A DNA stretch of 64,000 nt from Sinotaia quadrata (lineage: Eukaryota; Mollusca; Gastropoda; Architaenioglossa; Viviparidae). This document shows, piece by piece, positions 52,400 to 64,000 of this stretch (the stretch's first letter is position 1; the number at the start of each line of letters is the position of its first letter). Where the stretch lies: contig CM054181.1 of NCBI GenBank assembly GCA_028829895.1, forward strand, positions 115,911,860 through 115,975,859, read 5' to 3'. Under the pieces are notes generated by a model. The model did no database searches. It was not told where the DNA came from and worked only from the letters and a program-made list of their open reading frames with translations. The position numbers and the translations under genes were made by a program.

Positions 52400-52655
52400 C
52401 TGGGACCTGACACTGAATGAAGATCTTGTGTTTTTGTATTCTGTTGCGGACACTGAATGAAGATCTTGCGCTTTTGTAGTCTGTTGCAGACACTGAACGA
52501 AGATCTTGTGTTGTATTTTGTTGCGGACACTGAACAAAGATCTTGTGGTTTTTGTATTCTGTTGCAGACAATGAACAAAGATCTTGTGTTTTTGTATTCT
52601 GTTGCGGACACTGAATGAAGATCTTGTGTTGTATTCTGTTGTGGACATTAGCTAA
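52400..52655. repeat. ~40-45-bp minisatellite, ~6 copies
   Basis: GACACTGAATGAAGATCTTG then TGTTTTTGTATTCTGTTGCG with insertions. A weaker ~45-bp repeat with TCTTTAAAACTCAATGTACA follows at 52,690-52,830. Confidence 0.88.
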
Positions 52656-53057
52656 TAAGTGAAATGACTGGTTCAAGAATAATCTTTGTTGCAGTACAGT
52701 GTGATACAGACTTTAAAACTCAATGTACATTAATTCAGACAGGGTTACACAGTCTTTAAAACTCAGTGTATATTAGTTTAGACAGTGTGATACAATCTTT
52801 AAAACAAATGTACATTAGTTCAGTGAGCATACAAATTTTGAGAACTATTTAAATAATATAATATCCTTTTTAATTTTGAGAAACAATTCAGTAATATAAT
52901 ATTCTTTATAATTTGATAACTTAATTCAATAATAAAATATACTTTATAATTTGAGAAGTAGTTCAATAATATAATATCCTTTTTAATCGAGAAGTCAATA
53001 ATATAAGTGAGGTTCTGTTAGAAGTGAAATCCTCTCATGATGAACTTTTGATGGAAT

Positions 53058-53070
53058 TCAAGCACTGTTA
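53058..53070 (-). CDS. Terminal coding exon (C-N-S-A-stop)
   Basis: A very strong T-rich acceptor (TTTTCTTTTGCAG) precedes one base that completes Cys, then AAC AGT GCT TGA. Tiny, but its phase fits the preceding exon exactly. The 3' UTR continues leftward. Confidence 0.55.
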
Positions 53071-56000
53071 CTGCAAAAGAAAATTAAAAATAAAACAAAA
53101 TACAAAATAATAAGCAAATATTAAAAATAGTATTTAAAAGACAAACACTACATTAAATCGGTGCCATTAATATTTCATGTATTTGTGTCCACATAGCCAG
53201 ATATCTACTTTTATCCATTCCTAGATCCATCCAAACCTATCCATACAGGTAAATTTGCCAAACATTTGCCAGCACATTTTATAACTGTAGCATAACAAAT
53301 ATGAAATGCAATCAAATGCATATAGTATTACCTCTATTTAATCCAAAGTAATTTTTCTAATAAATGCAAAATGAAAGCATGACTGTGACACCATATTTAT
53401 ATTTTAATTGAATTCTGATTTAGTTTTAAAATCTACTTCCAGATTTCACAGATGGGTTACAAGCACAATGGCAGATTTAATTTCAGAATGAGAGAGATAG
53501 AGCGATATGTTAAACACCCAAACACATGTGGGTACAAGCACATTGGTATAGATGTAATTTCATTATCACTAAAAATGGAAGTGTACCTGTTTGACAGCAA
53601 GGTATTATGCAGGAGTATCACTAGAAATGGAAGTGTACATGTTTGATAGCAAGGTTTCATGCATGAGTTTCTTAGCTGTAGCATTTCCTACATAAGTATA
53701 TACAGCTTTCACTTTTGTTTGGTCTAGTCTGGCTCAAGGCCACTTGCTACATATATTACTGACTAGTGCTGTTGTATTGGCTATCATTCTACTGCATCCT
53801 TTCACTCACCAGCTGCAAATCCTGTTCATCAGTTCATAACCTTCATCATCATCACCATCATCATCACTGTCATCAGTGTCCTAATGATAAATCAAACTTA
53901 TGTTTAGCATTTTAATTTTTTTTTTGACAATAAGATAACAAACTTATGTTTAGCATTTTAATTTTTTTTTGACAATAAGATAATACAACTCAATAACCTA
54001 ACAGTAACATCTGAACATAAAGCTATTAATCACATTAAGAGTTAAGGATATTGTTAACTAAGCTAAAGAAACCCTAGCCCTCAACCCTAATAATGTAACA
54101 TTAACATCTGAACAGTAAGGATAAATCATACTAAGAGATAAGGCTAACTAAAGGTAATTACACTAAACACTAATACTACATAAAGGATAAACAGAGGCAA
54201 GTAGACATATATATAACATCACAAAATTGACACCCACAAGACAGATTGAAATGTAACATAAACACAAACAAAACTTGATGCCAACAGGACAGACAGACTG
54301 GAACAAAGAGAAATATATGACATGTATAATTAGAAATGACATCTACAGGACAGACAAACTGAAACATATAACATAAACAGAATAAACACATAAAGAATAG
54401 ACAGAATGAGACAAACAGACACATGACATGCACAAACAGCACTGACACCTAAAGAATGAACAGATTGATAAACAGAACATAAACAACAAACAGCACTGAC
54501 ATCTACAAGATACACAGAGTACAAAAACATGACATAATGGAGAACAGACACCTAAATGACAGACAAACTCAAACAAAAACATGACACAATGGAGAATAGA
54601 CACTTAAATGACAGACAAACTAAAACAAAAACATGTCACAATGGAGAATAGACACTTAAATGACAGACGTAACTTAAACAAAAACATGACACAATGGAGA
54701 ATAGACACTTAAATGACAGACATAAACAAAAACATGACACAAGGAGAATAGACATCTAAATGAGAGTCAAACTAAAACAAAAACATGACACAATGGAGAA
54801 GAGACATCTAAATGACAAACTAAAACAAAAACATGACACAATGGAGAATAGACACTTAAATGACAGACATAACTTAAACAAAAACATGACACAAGAAGAA
54901 TAGACATCTAAATGAGAGACAAACTAAAACAAAAACATGACACAATGGAGAAGAGACATCTAAATGACAAACTAAAACAAAAACATGACACAATAGAGAA
55001 TAGACACTTAAATGACCGACAAACTGGAACAGAAACATGACAAATACAAAGTGACACCAACAAGACAAGACAAATCTGTGACCATAAAGAAAATAGACAT
55101 CAACAAGACAGAAAACTGGAAAAAGTATTATAACCAAAGACTTTCAAGTCAATGAGGTATTATACATGAAAAGGTTTTTATGTTAATGCAGTTTTATAAT
55201 GACAAGATTTTCATATCAATATTACATTATACACGAAAGCAATTTGGTGCCAATATGATATTTTGCATGAAAAGACTTTAATGCCCATCTGGTGTTATGC
55301 ATTAAAATGTCTATTTGGAATTATGCAAGAAAAGACTATTTGGTGTTATGCATTAAAAGACTTCAGTGCCTATTTGGTGTTAGGCATGAAAAAACTTGAA
55401 TCCTATTTGATGTTATGTATGAAAAGACTTCAATGTCTATTTGGTGTTGTTCATGAAAAACACTTGAATCCTATTTGGTGTTATGCATGAAAATACTTTA
55501 ATGACTATTTAGTGTTATGCATGAAAAGACTTTAATGACTATTTAGTGTTATGCATGAAAAGACTTTAATGACTATTCAGTGTTATGCATGAAAAGACTT
55601 TAATGACTATTTAGTGTTATGCATGAAAAGACTTTAATGACTATTTAGTGTTATGCATGAAAAGACTTTAATGCCTATTTAATGTTTCTCATGAAAATAC
55701 TTTAATGCCTATTTAATGTTACGCATGAAAATACTTTAATGACTATTTGCTGTTATACATGAAAAGGCTTTAATGCCTATTATGTCTGAAGTAACCCGAA
55801 ATATCTGATATATTGCATTAATAGACTATGGTATCAATTTAGTATTATACATAAAAAGACTGGTGTCAATGTTAGATTACAAATGAAAAGACCTTGATGT
55901 CATTTGGCATTTTATATGTAAAGACTTTTTATATCAAAACTGGTATTATGTGTAAGAAAATGACATTGACAACAATGAAAAAATATTCATGTAAAGTCAA

Positions 56001-59000
56001 TTACATCAATGTGAAATATGCATGTAAAGTCAGTTATGTCACTGTGAAATATGCATGTAAAGTCAGTTATGTTACTGTGAAATATGCATGTAAAGTCAGT
56101 TTGTCACTGTGAAATATGCATGTAAAGTCAGTTATGTCACTGTGAAATATGCATGTAAAGTCAGTTATGTCACTGTGAAATATGCATGTAAAGTCAGTTA
56201 TGTCAATGTGAAATATGCATGTAAAGTCAGTTATGTCAATGTGAAATATGCATGTAAAGTCAGTTATGTCAATAGGCATGTAAAATCAGTTATGTTAATA
56301 TGAAATATGCATATAAAGTCAGTTATGTCAATGTGGAATATGCATGTAAAGTCAATTATGTCACTGTGAAATATGCATGTAAAGTCAGTTATGTCAAAAA
56401 ATATGCATGTAAAGTGAGTTATCTCAATGTGGAATATGCATGTAAAGTGAGTTATCTCAATGTGGAATATGCATGTAAAGTGAGTTATCTCAATGTGGAA
56501 TATGCATGTAAAGTCAATTATCTCGATATGAAATTTTATGCATGAGAAGACTTTGCTTTTAAATGGTTATTAAGAATGTCAAAAATTAAAAGTCTGGTAT
56601 TGTAATTGAAAACACTTTAAAGTCAGTGTGGTCATGACTGGATTGTGATATTATAACTGAATATGCTTAGATTCAATGAGATATTATAACTGAATATGCT
56701 TAGATTCAATGAGATATTATAATTGAATATGCTTAGATTCAATGAGATATTATAACTGAATATGCTTAGATTCAATGAGATATTATAACTGAATATGCTT
56801 AGATTCAATGAGATATTATAATTGAATATGCTTAGATTCAATGAGATATTATAACTGAATATGCTTAGATTCAATGAGATATTATAATTGAATATGCTTA
56901 GATTCAATGAGATATTATAACTGAATATGCTTAGATTCAATGAGATATTATAATTGAAAATGCTTAGATTCAATGAGATATTATAATTGAATATGCTTAG
57001 ATTCAATGAGATATTATAATTGAATATGCTTAGATTCAATGAGATATTATAACTGAATATGCTTAGATTCAATGAGATATTATAATTGAAAATGCTTAGA
57101 TTCAATGAGATATTATAATTGAATATGCTTAGATTCAATGAGATATTATAATTGAAAATGCTTAGATTCAATGAGATATTATAATTGAAAATGCTTAGGT
57201 TCAATGAGATATTATAACTGAATATGCTTAGATTCAATGAGATATTATAATTGAATATGCTTAGATTCAATGAGATATTATAATTGAAAATGCTTAGATT
57301 CAATGAGATATTATAACTGAAAATGCTTAGATTCAATGAGATATTATAATTGAAAATGCTTAGATTCAATGAGATATTATAATTGAAAATGCTTAGATTC
57401 AATGAGATATTATAATTGAAAATGCTTAGATTCAATGAGATATTATAACTGAAAATGCTTAGATTCAATGAGATATTATAACTGAAAATGCTTAGATTCA
57501 ATGAGATATTATAACTGAAAATGCTTAGATTCAATGAGATATTATAACTGAAAATGCTTAGATTCAATGAGATATTATAATTGAAAATGCTTAGATTCAA
57601 TGAGATATTATAATTGAAAATGCTTAGATTCAATGAGATATTAGACAAAAATAGATTCTGATGTCAATGTTTTGTTTATGCAACAAAACACCAATATTGT
57701 GATTTAGTGTCAAAATAGGCTGATGTCAGTAAAAGAGTTAAAACTGCCACATGTCAAACATTATACTTTGAATACACAAATGAAAACATATAAAGATTTA
57801 CACCTACAACACCTACAAGATTTACAAGATTACTTCACGATATCTCCATAAAAATATTGAAATAGAGATATATGTTTATAATCTGAAAATACTAAAAGAG
57901 GAATATTTTAATAGTAGGAATATACAAATACTAAAAATGGAGAGAGATTTTTATAGTTGAAACATATGAGGGGAAATATTTTTATAGTCAGAATAAATAT
58001 TAAAAAGAAGATAATTTCATAGTTGGAGAATATAAATCTAAAAAAGGAAAGAGATTTTTATAGTTAGAAATCACAAATACTAAGAGAGGTTTTTACGGTC
58101 ACAACAAACAATACTTAAATAGAGATTTTTATAGTCACAACAAAAATACTAAAATAGAGAGAGATTTTTACAGTCACAATAACTCTAAAATAGAGAACAA
58201 TACTAAAATAGAGTTTTTACATTAAAAAAACACAATAAAATACTGAGAGTAAAACAGAAAGAGAGATTTTTATAGTTGGAACATACCAATATTAAAATTG
58301 AGTTTCATAATTGGAATGTACCAATACTAAAATAGAAAGATTTTTTAAAGTTGAAACATACAAAAACAGAGGGATTTTCACAGCTGCAACAAATAATACT
58401 GAAATGGAAAGATATTTGTATAGTTGGAACATACCAACACTAAATGGGAGTGAAATTGTTATAAATGTAACAAAGAGTACTAAAATGGAGAGATATTTTT
58501 AAGATACAAACTTGGAACAAACGCTAAATTGAAGAGATATCCTTATACTTAGTCAGACCATAAAAATACAAATACTGAAAAGGAGAGATTTTTTAACCAG
58601 AGCTTAAAATTACTCAAATGGAGAGAATTTTGTATGGTTGAAACATACAAATACTGAAACTGAGTTATTTTTATGATTGGAATGCACAAATACTCAAATG
58701 GAGAAATATTTTTATAGTTGCAACAAAAATACTTATGTGGACAGTGGAGAGATATTTTATGGTTGGAACAAAAATATTTATATGGAGAGATATTTTATGG
58801 TTGTAATACACAAATATTTAAATGGAGAGATATTTTTTATGGCTGGAATACACAAATCCTTAAATGGAGAAATATTTTTATGGTTAGAACACACTCATAC
58901 TTAAATGGACAGATATTTTTATGGTTGGAACACACAAATACTCAAATGGTGAGATATGGCTGGAACACACAATTACTCATATGGATAGACATTTTTTAGT

Positions 59001-62000
59001 TGTAACACAAATAATCATATGGAGAGATATTTTTTTGTTGGAACATGACAATATTCAATTGGTGGGATATTTTTATAGTTGAAACACACAAATACTTAAG
59101 TGGAGAGATGAATACTAAATGGAAGAGAGATGTTTTAAATCAGAACATACATTAGAGTAAACCAAATCCCATGGAATGTCACTGTCCAGTTCTGATCTTT
59201 TCATCTTAGCAACATCTTGTGACCGATCATAACTTTCTCTAAACTCCCTAGATGTAATTTGACGAGCTGGCACTAAGGGGACATTCATATCTGGTCGAAA
59301 CAAGGTCAGAGTTGTCCACCCAAACTTCTGGTGCAAATGCTGCCCTGCAATAAAAAGAATATTTTAATGAACCAACAATAGAGTTTTGATTATACTAAAT
59401 AATATTATACATTTTAAGAGATGCAAATAAACAACAGTTATTATATTATGACACTAACACCATCTTAGTTATTGGTTATGATGATTATCATTATTTAATC
59501 ACCCATAAGTAATTACAATTGATGTGAATCTTAATTTATGTTATTAATAATTCTCCAGAAGACACCACTAATCTCTCTCACTTGGCAGTTATGTGGGTGC
59601 TGTAAATGTTTTCTCTCTTGAACAACATTAAAGACAAACATTTACCGTCATACAATATTTCCGAAGGTGGAAAACTTCTTACCAAAGGAGATGACAAAAA
59701 AATCTGTCTTTTAATCTATAAATTGGCGAGCCCCCCTCCACCCACTGTCTAACATAAGGTCATCGATATGTGTAAGGTCAATAAATTTAACAATAAATTT
59801 AAATAAATTTAACAATTATTGTACAGCTGTAGTATATCATATGTAATTCTGATAATCAACCTATGTCTGTAGTCAGTCAAATATATTTTAGATAATTATT
59901 GTATAGATATAGTCAAATATAATTCACATAATCACTGTGTAGCTGTAATCAAACATAATTTACATAATCACTGTACAGCTGTAGTCAAATGTTTACAATT
60001 CACCTAATTGCTATACATAATCAAACATAATTCACATAATCAAAGTACACCTGCAATCAAATTTATTTCACATAATCACTATGTAGCTGTATATTTTGCT
60101 GTTTTTCTTGAAAGAATGTCATATGGTGTTACTGTTAGTATCTACATGCTAACTATGTTTACACATATTACATAATTTTATATGTACTGCTTTATATATT
60201 AATATCCAAAACTAATAAAGAAATGATCAATAGTGAACTGATTACTTGCATCAAAATTACTAACTAGAGGCACAATAAGCATTTTATTTAAATAGTTAAG
60301 TTCAGGAAAGATAAATCTCACTATGCGTTAAATAAGTTTTATGACAAAGATGAAATTCTAAATTACTGCAACTTCAATTTTTTTTAACTTTATAAAATAC
60401 AATAAAAATTAAACCAGGGTGCCCTGGGATATTCCAAATTTTCCTAACATTAACATAACTTAAATGCAACTGGAAGGTGCTGTCCTACTTTTTGGGCACA
60501 ATTGAAAAAATCCTAATACTCTGTAGGGCACCTTGAACCAAGAAAGTTTGGGAACCACCAATGTTACAACCATGATTTTCAAATCTTATTGTCTTCTTTT
60601 TATACATTTTAGCATCAATCCAAAAAACTCCCAAGTACTTGAGCATCATTTAGCAAATGACTTTGACCATCATTTTTTTTTTAATGAGTACTTTGATGTT
60701 ATCTCTGTTTCATGAATGTGATGAACACAACAATGCAACATAAAGCTGGCCATGTGGAAAACGAAAACTCCCACATGCTCAAAGGTCAAGGATGCTTTAG
60801 CGCTCCTAATTCTTTAGCATTTCACACAGAGTTGGAAAACTATAGAAGTGATTACAATATTAATGAATTGTTGTGTTCAATTTCAAAATATTAGAATCTG
60901 ATCTATTGTGCTTCAAACAAATATTAAACAATTACAATATTAATGATTTGTTGTGTTCAATTTCAAAATACTAAATTGGTATTGTTGTATGAATGTAAAA
61001 CTATTATAATAGTAAAAATATGTTGCATTGTATTCAAAATAACACTTCTGTTCTATCCCTAAATATTGATCATGTCATTTAAACTAAAAAATGCAATTTG
61101 TTGATACATATATTATATCTGTTGTGAAAAATAGAAAAAAACATTTAGCAACAGCTTTGTGTACCTGGAATGGAGTGTACAGACACTTCGGAGGAAGTCT
61201 GTTCATTAAAGTGTACCTTGTCTTCATGAACAGGAGTTGATAATTGGCAATGACTGCTGACATTGGCTATGGTTCTGGCTGGAAAAGTGGTTTGATCAGA
61301 ATGAGAGATGTCACAATCTGACAATGCTGCACTGACAGTGTATGGGCATCCAAATACAACGTTGGAGTCAGGCTGAAATTTGTAAACATGCATTGCTTCA
61401 ATATTTTGGCTGCCATCTACCTTCTGACTACAATCAAAATTATTGTGGTAACAGACACCAGTGAGACGTTCTCCAGTTGCAGTGATAACAGACTCCACAC
61501 TAAGGGTTGGGTGTGTGGCCAAGCGCAGCACAGCTGCTAGGTGTTGTTTAAGACGCTGGTGCCTCAGACTGTCATCATCACAATCCTCATTCTCAAGGTT
61601 AAGCCGTACATAGTTGTACACATTATTTTCATCATCATCCTCTATAAGAAAACAGTCCTCTTCTGAGTAATAACTGGACTCATCAGCTGATGTGTCTGAG
61701 TAATCCCTATTGCTGTCAGACACTGTCATAGTACTTTGCCACTCTGAAGTAACTTCACTTACCCAGTCTGGTCCTTCAGATGTCACAGCAACTGATGTGT
61801 CTGAGTAATCCCTATTGCTGTCAGACACTGTAATAGTACTTTGCCATTCTGAAGTAACTTCGCTTACCCAGTCTGATGTTCCTTCAGATGTCACAGCAAC
61901 TGATTCATGGTTTAAACAGGATGATGGAGTAGAAGTGGTTGCACTTCGACAATATGTGAGTTTACTTTCTGAGGAGACATCAGTAAACTTACTTTCTGAG

Positions 62001-63221
62001 GAGACATCAGTAAACTTACTTTCTGAGGAGACATCAGTAAACTTACTTTCTGAAGTGATATCAGTAAGTATATCTTCTTCTTTATATTGTGAAAATAAAT
62101 GGTTGTCTGATGTTGTGACCAGGGCTTGTAATGTGTTTGTGGACAACCCAGTATGACTAACAACAGAATAGTTATTGGCTTCAGTCCTAGTAAGACTAAT
62201 AAGAGAACTGTTATTGGCTTCAGTCTTAGTAAGAGAACTGTTATTGGCTTCAGTGCTAGCAGAACTGTCATCAGTTTGAGAAAGTGTGTTCTTGCCAAAA
62301 AGCATTTCAGTTTGTATCCTAGGCATGGGGACTGCTTTTGACATTTCACTTTGCGTCATAGCGATGGTGGTTGCTTTTGTTCTTTCAGATGTACTATTGG
62401 AATTACTTACATTGCAGCTATCATATAATTCTTCAGCTGAAATGACATGGAGTTCAGATTGACTTTGTTGTGGTTCAACAGTGGCTGCACTTTCTTCAGG
62501 TGTAGGGTTTTTTCTATAATTAGTACTGTGAACACTGTGTTCACTGAGGGTTACAGCTTGAGCCACTTCTTTAATTTGGGGACTGTTTGGAATGTTAAAT
62601 TTGGGATATATCATTCCATCAATGTTGCAAACACCTGTTGAAACATCAATATCTTCTGCCATTAACTTGCTATTTTCAAAATTTGTTGATCCATTTAGTG
62701 CCATATTTTGTGTCTGACATTCATGATGTCCTTGACAAGTGACATTTCTCATGTTTTCATGCATTTCAAAAGGGAGCAGTGTTTTGATATTGTTAGAAAG
62801 CTCTGCACTTTGTGAATGAGAGATTTCTTCATTTGAGATGTCTTTCGTCAACCCAGTGTCACAAGTTCTGATTTCTGAATGCACAGGTTTGAATGTCGAA
62901 TATGCAATACTTGATAGTGTGGCAGTGGTGGCAGTCGATGCAGCATTCAATGACTGTGCCAAACCACTGCTGGAAGGGGATGCAGTATTAAATGGGTAGG
63001 TGCTGTCAGTTGATTGTGTGCCACAGTTTTTCAATGATGCTGTGTTGGAAGATACAGATATATTATCCTGCTCAGCAGTTTTCTGGCACATACAAACATT
63101 TCTTGAAATTATCCCTTTTGCATGATCCTGAGGCATGTAAGTAAGATCTCGGAGATGATGTAGCCACTGACCTTGACCTTTAATCTCCAGCATTGCCATA
63201 TGCAGATGGTACTTCAGAATG
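53058..63221 (-). CDS. Unidentified large gene, last four coding exons (partial)
   Basis: Exons 61165-63221, 59151-59344, 53810-53880 and 53058-53070 join in consistent phase on the minus strand and end in TGA. The first listed exon opens with an acceptor, so the gene starts beyond the window. The partial protein (~776 residues) begins LKYHLHMAMLEIKGQGQWLH, has a long Ser/Thr/Glu-rich, probably disordered middle with internal repeats, a more ordered block (QRLKQHLAAVLRLATHPTLS), then a conserved-looking exon (GWTTLTLFRPDMNVPLVPAR) and an acidic tail. I recognise no enzyme or domain. The intron between the second and third exons (~5.3 kb) is almost entirely minisatellites. Confidence 0.7.
53810..53880 (-). 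CDS. Acidic penultimate exon
   Basis: Acceptor ATCATTAG, phase 0, 23 codons plus two bases: DTDDSDDDGDDDEGYELMNR then ICS, ending TG|GTGAGT. Polyacidic with a short hydrophobic end. Phase fits both neighbours. Confidence 0.65.
54200..55050. repeat. ~46-60-bp degenerate minisatellite
   Basis: Units with AAACAAAAACATGACACAAT, GGAGAATAGACACTTAAATG and ACAGACAAACT. Best preserved from 54,540 to 55,020. Intron of the right-hand gene. Confidence 0.9.
55150..55790. repeat. ~36-bp minisatellite
   Basis: TTATGCATGAAAAGACTTTA then ATGACTATTTAGTG, about 16 units, with the centre most homogeneous. Confidence 0.92.
55980..56545. repeat. 33-bp minisatellite, ~16 copies
   Basis: GTGAAATATGCATGTAAAGT then CAGTTATGTCACT, with blocks of CACT, CAAT and CTCAATGTGG variants. 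Open in frame on both strands only because 33 is a multiple of 3. Confidence 0.95.
56645..57645. repeat. 33-bp minisatellite, ~30 copies, two-site variation
   Basis: GAGATATTATAATTGAATAT then GCTTAGATTCAAT. Units differ almost only at two places (AACTG/AATTG and AATATGC/AAAATGC). The left third is nearly all ATATGC and the right third all AAATGC. The minus-strand 338-codon frame is periodic read-through. Confidence 0.97.
57880..59112. repeat. ~40-bp degenerate minisatellite
   Basis: Units of the type AAATGGAGAGATATTTTTAT plus GGTTGGAACACACAAATACT, increasingly regular toward 59,100 and strongly diverged at the left. Ends ~40 bp from the exon at 59151. Confidence 0.88.
59151..59344 (-). CDS. 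Conserved-looking coding exon of the right-hand gene
   Basis: Acceptor TTATTGCAG. Two bases complete Gly with the upstream exon, then 64 codons: QHLHQKFGWTTLTLFRPDMN, VPLVPARQITSREFRESYDR, then SELDSDIPWDLVYSN. Donor GTATGT, phase 0. Looks more ordered than the large exon. Family unknown. Confidence 0.7.
59400..61140. other. Intron of the right-hand gene
   Basis: AT-rich. Degenerate ~38-bp repeats (TAATTCACATAATCACTGTA-like plus CAGCTGTAGTCAAA) at 59,840-60,095, and a two-copy repeat (ATTACAATATTAATGA and on) at 60,850-60,970. No exon seen. Confidence 0.5.
61165..63221 (-). CDS. Large Ser/Thr-rich exon with internal coding repeats
   Basis: 2,057-bp internal exon: acceptor TTTCTAAACAG at the 63221 side, donor ATTCCAG|GTACAC at 61165, one base over at each end, 685 codons. 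Contains four 9-residue units (SESKFTDVS), two ~35-residue units (DWVSEVTSEWQS, DSNRDYSDTS) and three TEANNSSL-type units. Acidic patch EEDCFLIEDDDENN, then QRLKQHLAAVLRLATHPTLS. Likely disordered apart from the ends. No family recognised. Confidence 0.75.
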
Positions 63222-63234
63222 CTGTTTAGAAAAA

Positions 63235-63435
63235 AAATTATTAATAAAGTATAGCATATATATTTGGGGACATTTATTTAATCTTTTACATTTATTGTGT
63301 AACAATATTAACAATAATTCTAAGTATAGGCACACATATTTATTCTTTTATATTTATTGTGTGACAATATAAATATTAATTCTAAGTAAAGTATAGATAC
63401 ACACATTTATTCTTTAATATTTATTGTGTGACAAT
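63235..63435. repeat. ~62-65-bp repeat, 3 copies
   Basis: TTTATATTTATTGTGTGACA and ATTCTAAGTA-containing units repeat three times, directly upstream (minus-strand sense) of the large exon's acceptor. Confidence 0.8.
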
Positions 63436-64000
63436 ATTACTAGAACTTTACTTTCCCTAACATTACAATGATTTGTACTGAGCATAACAGACCCTGAATA
63501 CCTCAACATCAAAAAAGAAACAACAAACAAAAAATTGTTCCAATACACTGCAACATATTGCTCATCTGATAAAGCCTTCAAATATAACTTGTAAATAATC
63601 TAAATGTGGCAAAAAGAAATACTAAGTATTAAAAGAAAAACCCAACCAAGAGAATGGTTATAGGGCAATTTCAATTATTAATCAATCATTCACTTTACTG
63701 AATCATCAAATATAATTTTTATACTTTTAGTATAAAGCTTGGGGGGGGGGGGGTAGCTTTTAGTTCTTTAATAATTTTATTTCAATAAAATAAACAAACT
63801 GTGCAACTAAACAGTTAAAAAGAAAAAATGATTTTGAGAGGGTGGGTGTGAATCTAACCTCTTAAAAACTGCAATTTAAAAAAAAGTATAATGATTAAAA
63901 AGTAAAAGTCATCTTAAAACCAAAATATAATTTAAAAATAAAAGAATAATAATACTATATGTATTTAGGTATTTAATTTAATATTAGCAATTACATTTTT
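63436..64000. other. Right edge: intronic, no exon seen
   Basis: AT-rich. A 14-G homopolymer lies near 63,741-63,754. The upstream exons of the right-hand gene are outside the window. Confidence 0.4.

Noticed and set aside
55980..57645. Possible CRISPR array
   Set aside because: Units are contiguous with no unique spacers, and the genome is eukaryotic. These are minisatellites.
56632..57648. 338-codon minus-strand open frame
   Set aside because: It is the 33-bp array read in phase (11-residue unit repeated 30 times), ending where the array ends. No splice or start context.

Overview
The window is eukaryotic, from an animal genome. Genes are split into short exons with GT-AG introns, GC content is low, and micro- and minisatellites are very dense (my hand tally is about 14-15 kb of the 64 kb). 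There are also decayed hAT, pogo-like and LINE elements. The transporter gene and general texture suggest an invertebrate, most plausibly a mollusc or other lophotrochozoan, but nothing here fixes the species. There are no operons, CRISPR arrays or rRNA genes.

Layout. 1-480 (+): the last two coding exons of an unidentified gene. 480-7,500: gene-poor sequence with several tandem arrays. 7,579-12,528 (+): a reconstructed five-exon gene for a ~201-residue protein of unknown family with a Cys-rich C-terminus. Every intron of it carries a minisatellite, and two arrays duplicate the 3' splice site itself. 16,578-33,741 (-): a complete 14-exon SLC6 (sodium-dependent neurotransmitter/amino-acid transporter) gene encoding 805 residues. 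Its phases join perfectly across all introns, and its N-terminal tail is made of nine 21-residue tandem repeats. 34.6-47 kb: no intact gene. It holds a 29-bp-armed inverted repeat, a pogo/psq-type transposase relic, a 175-bp hAT-type MITE with target-site duplication, two LINE fragments, long arrays, and one orphan candidate first exon (45,809-45,955, -). 47,178-49,485: a full-length hAT element with terminal inverted repeats and an 8-bp target duplication, whose transposase is frameshifted. 50-53 kb and 54-59.1 kb: almost wall-to-wall minisatellites. 53,058-63,221 (-): the last four coding exons of a large gene of unknown family. It includes a 2,057-bp Ser/Thr-rich exon with its own internal coding repeats and an acidic penultimate exon. 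The gene begins beyond the right edge.

Theme. Tandem duplication has reshaped this locus at every level. It fills introns, multiplies splice acceptors beside exons 3 and 4 of the 201-residue gene, builds the SLC6 N-terminus, and repeats segments inside the large exon near the right edge. Many long open frames in the window are only periodic read-through of arrays whose unit is a multiple of three, and I left them out as genes. Gene models were built by hand from splice signals, phase and protein resemblance. No database search was possible.
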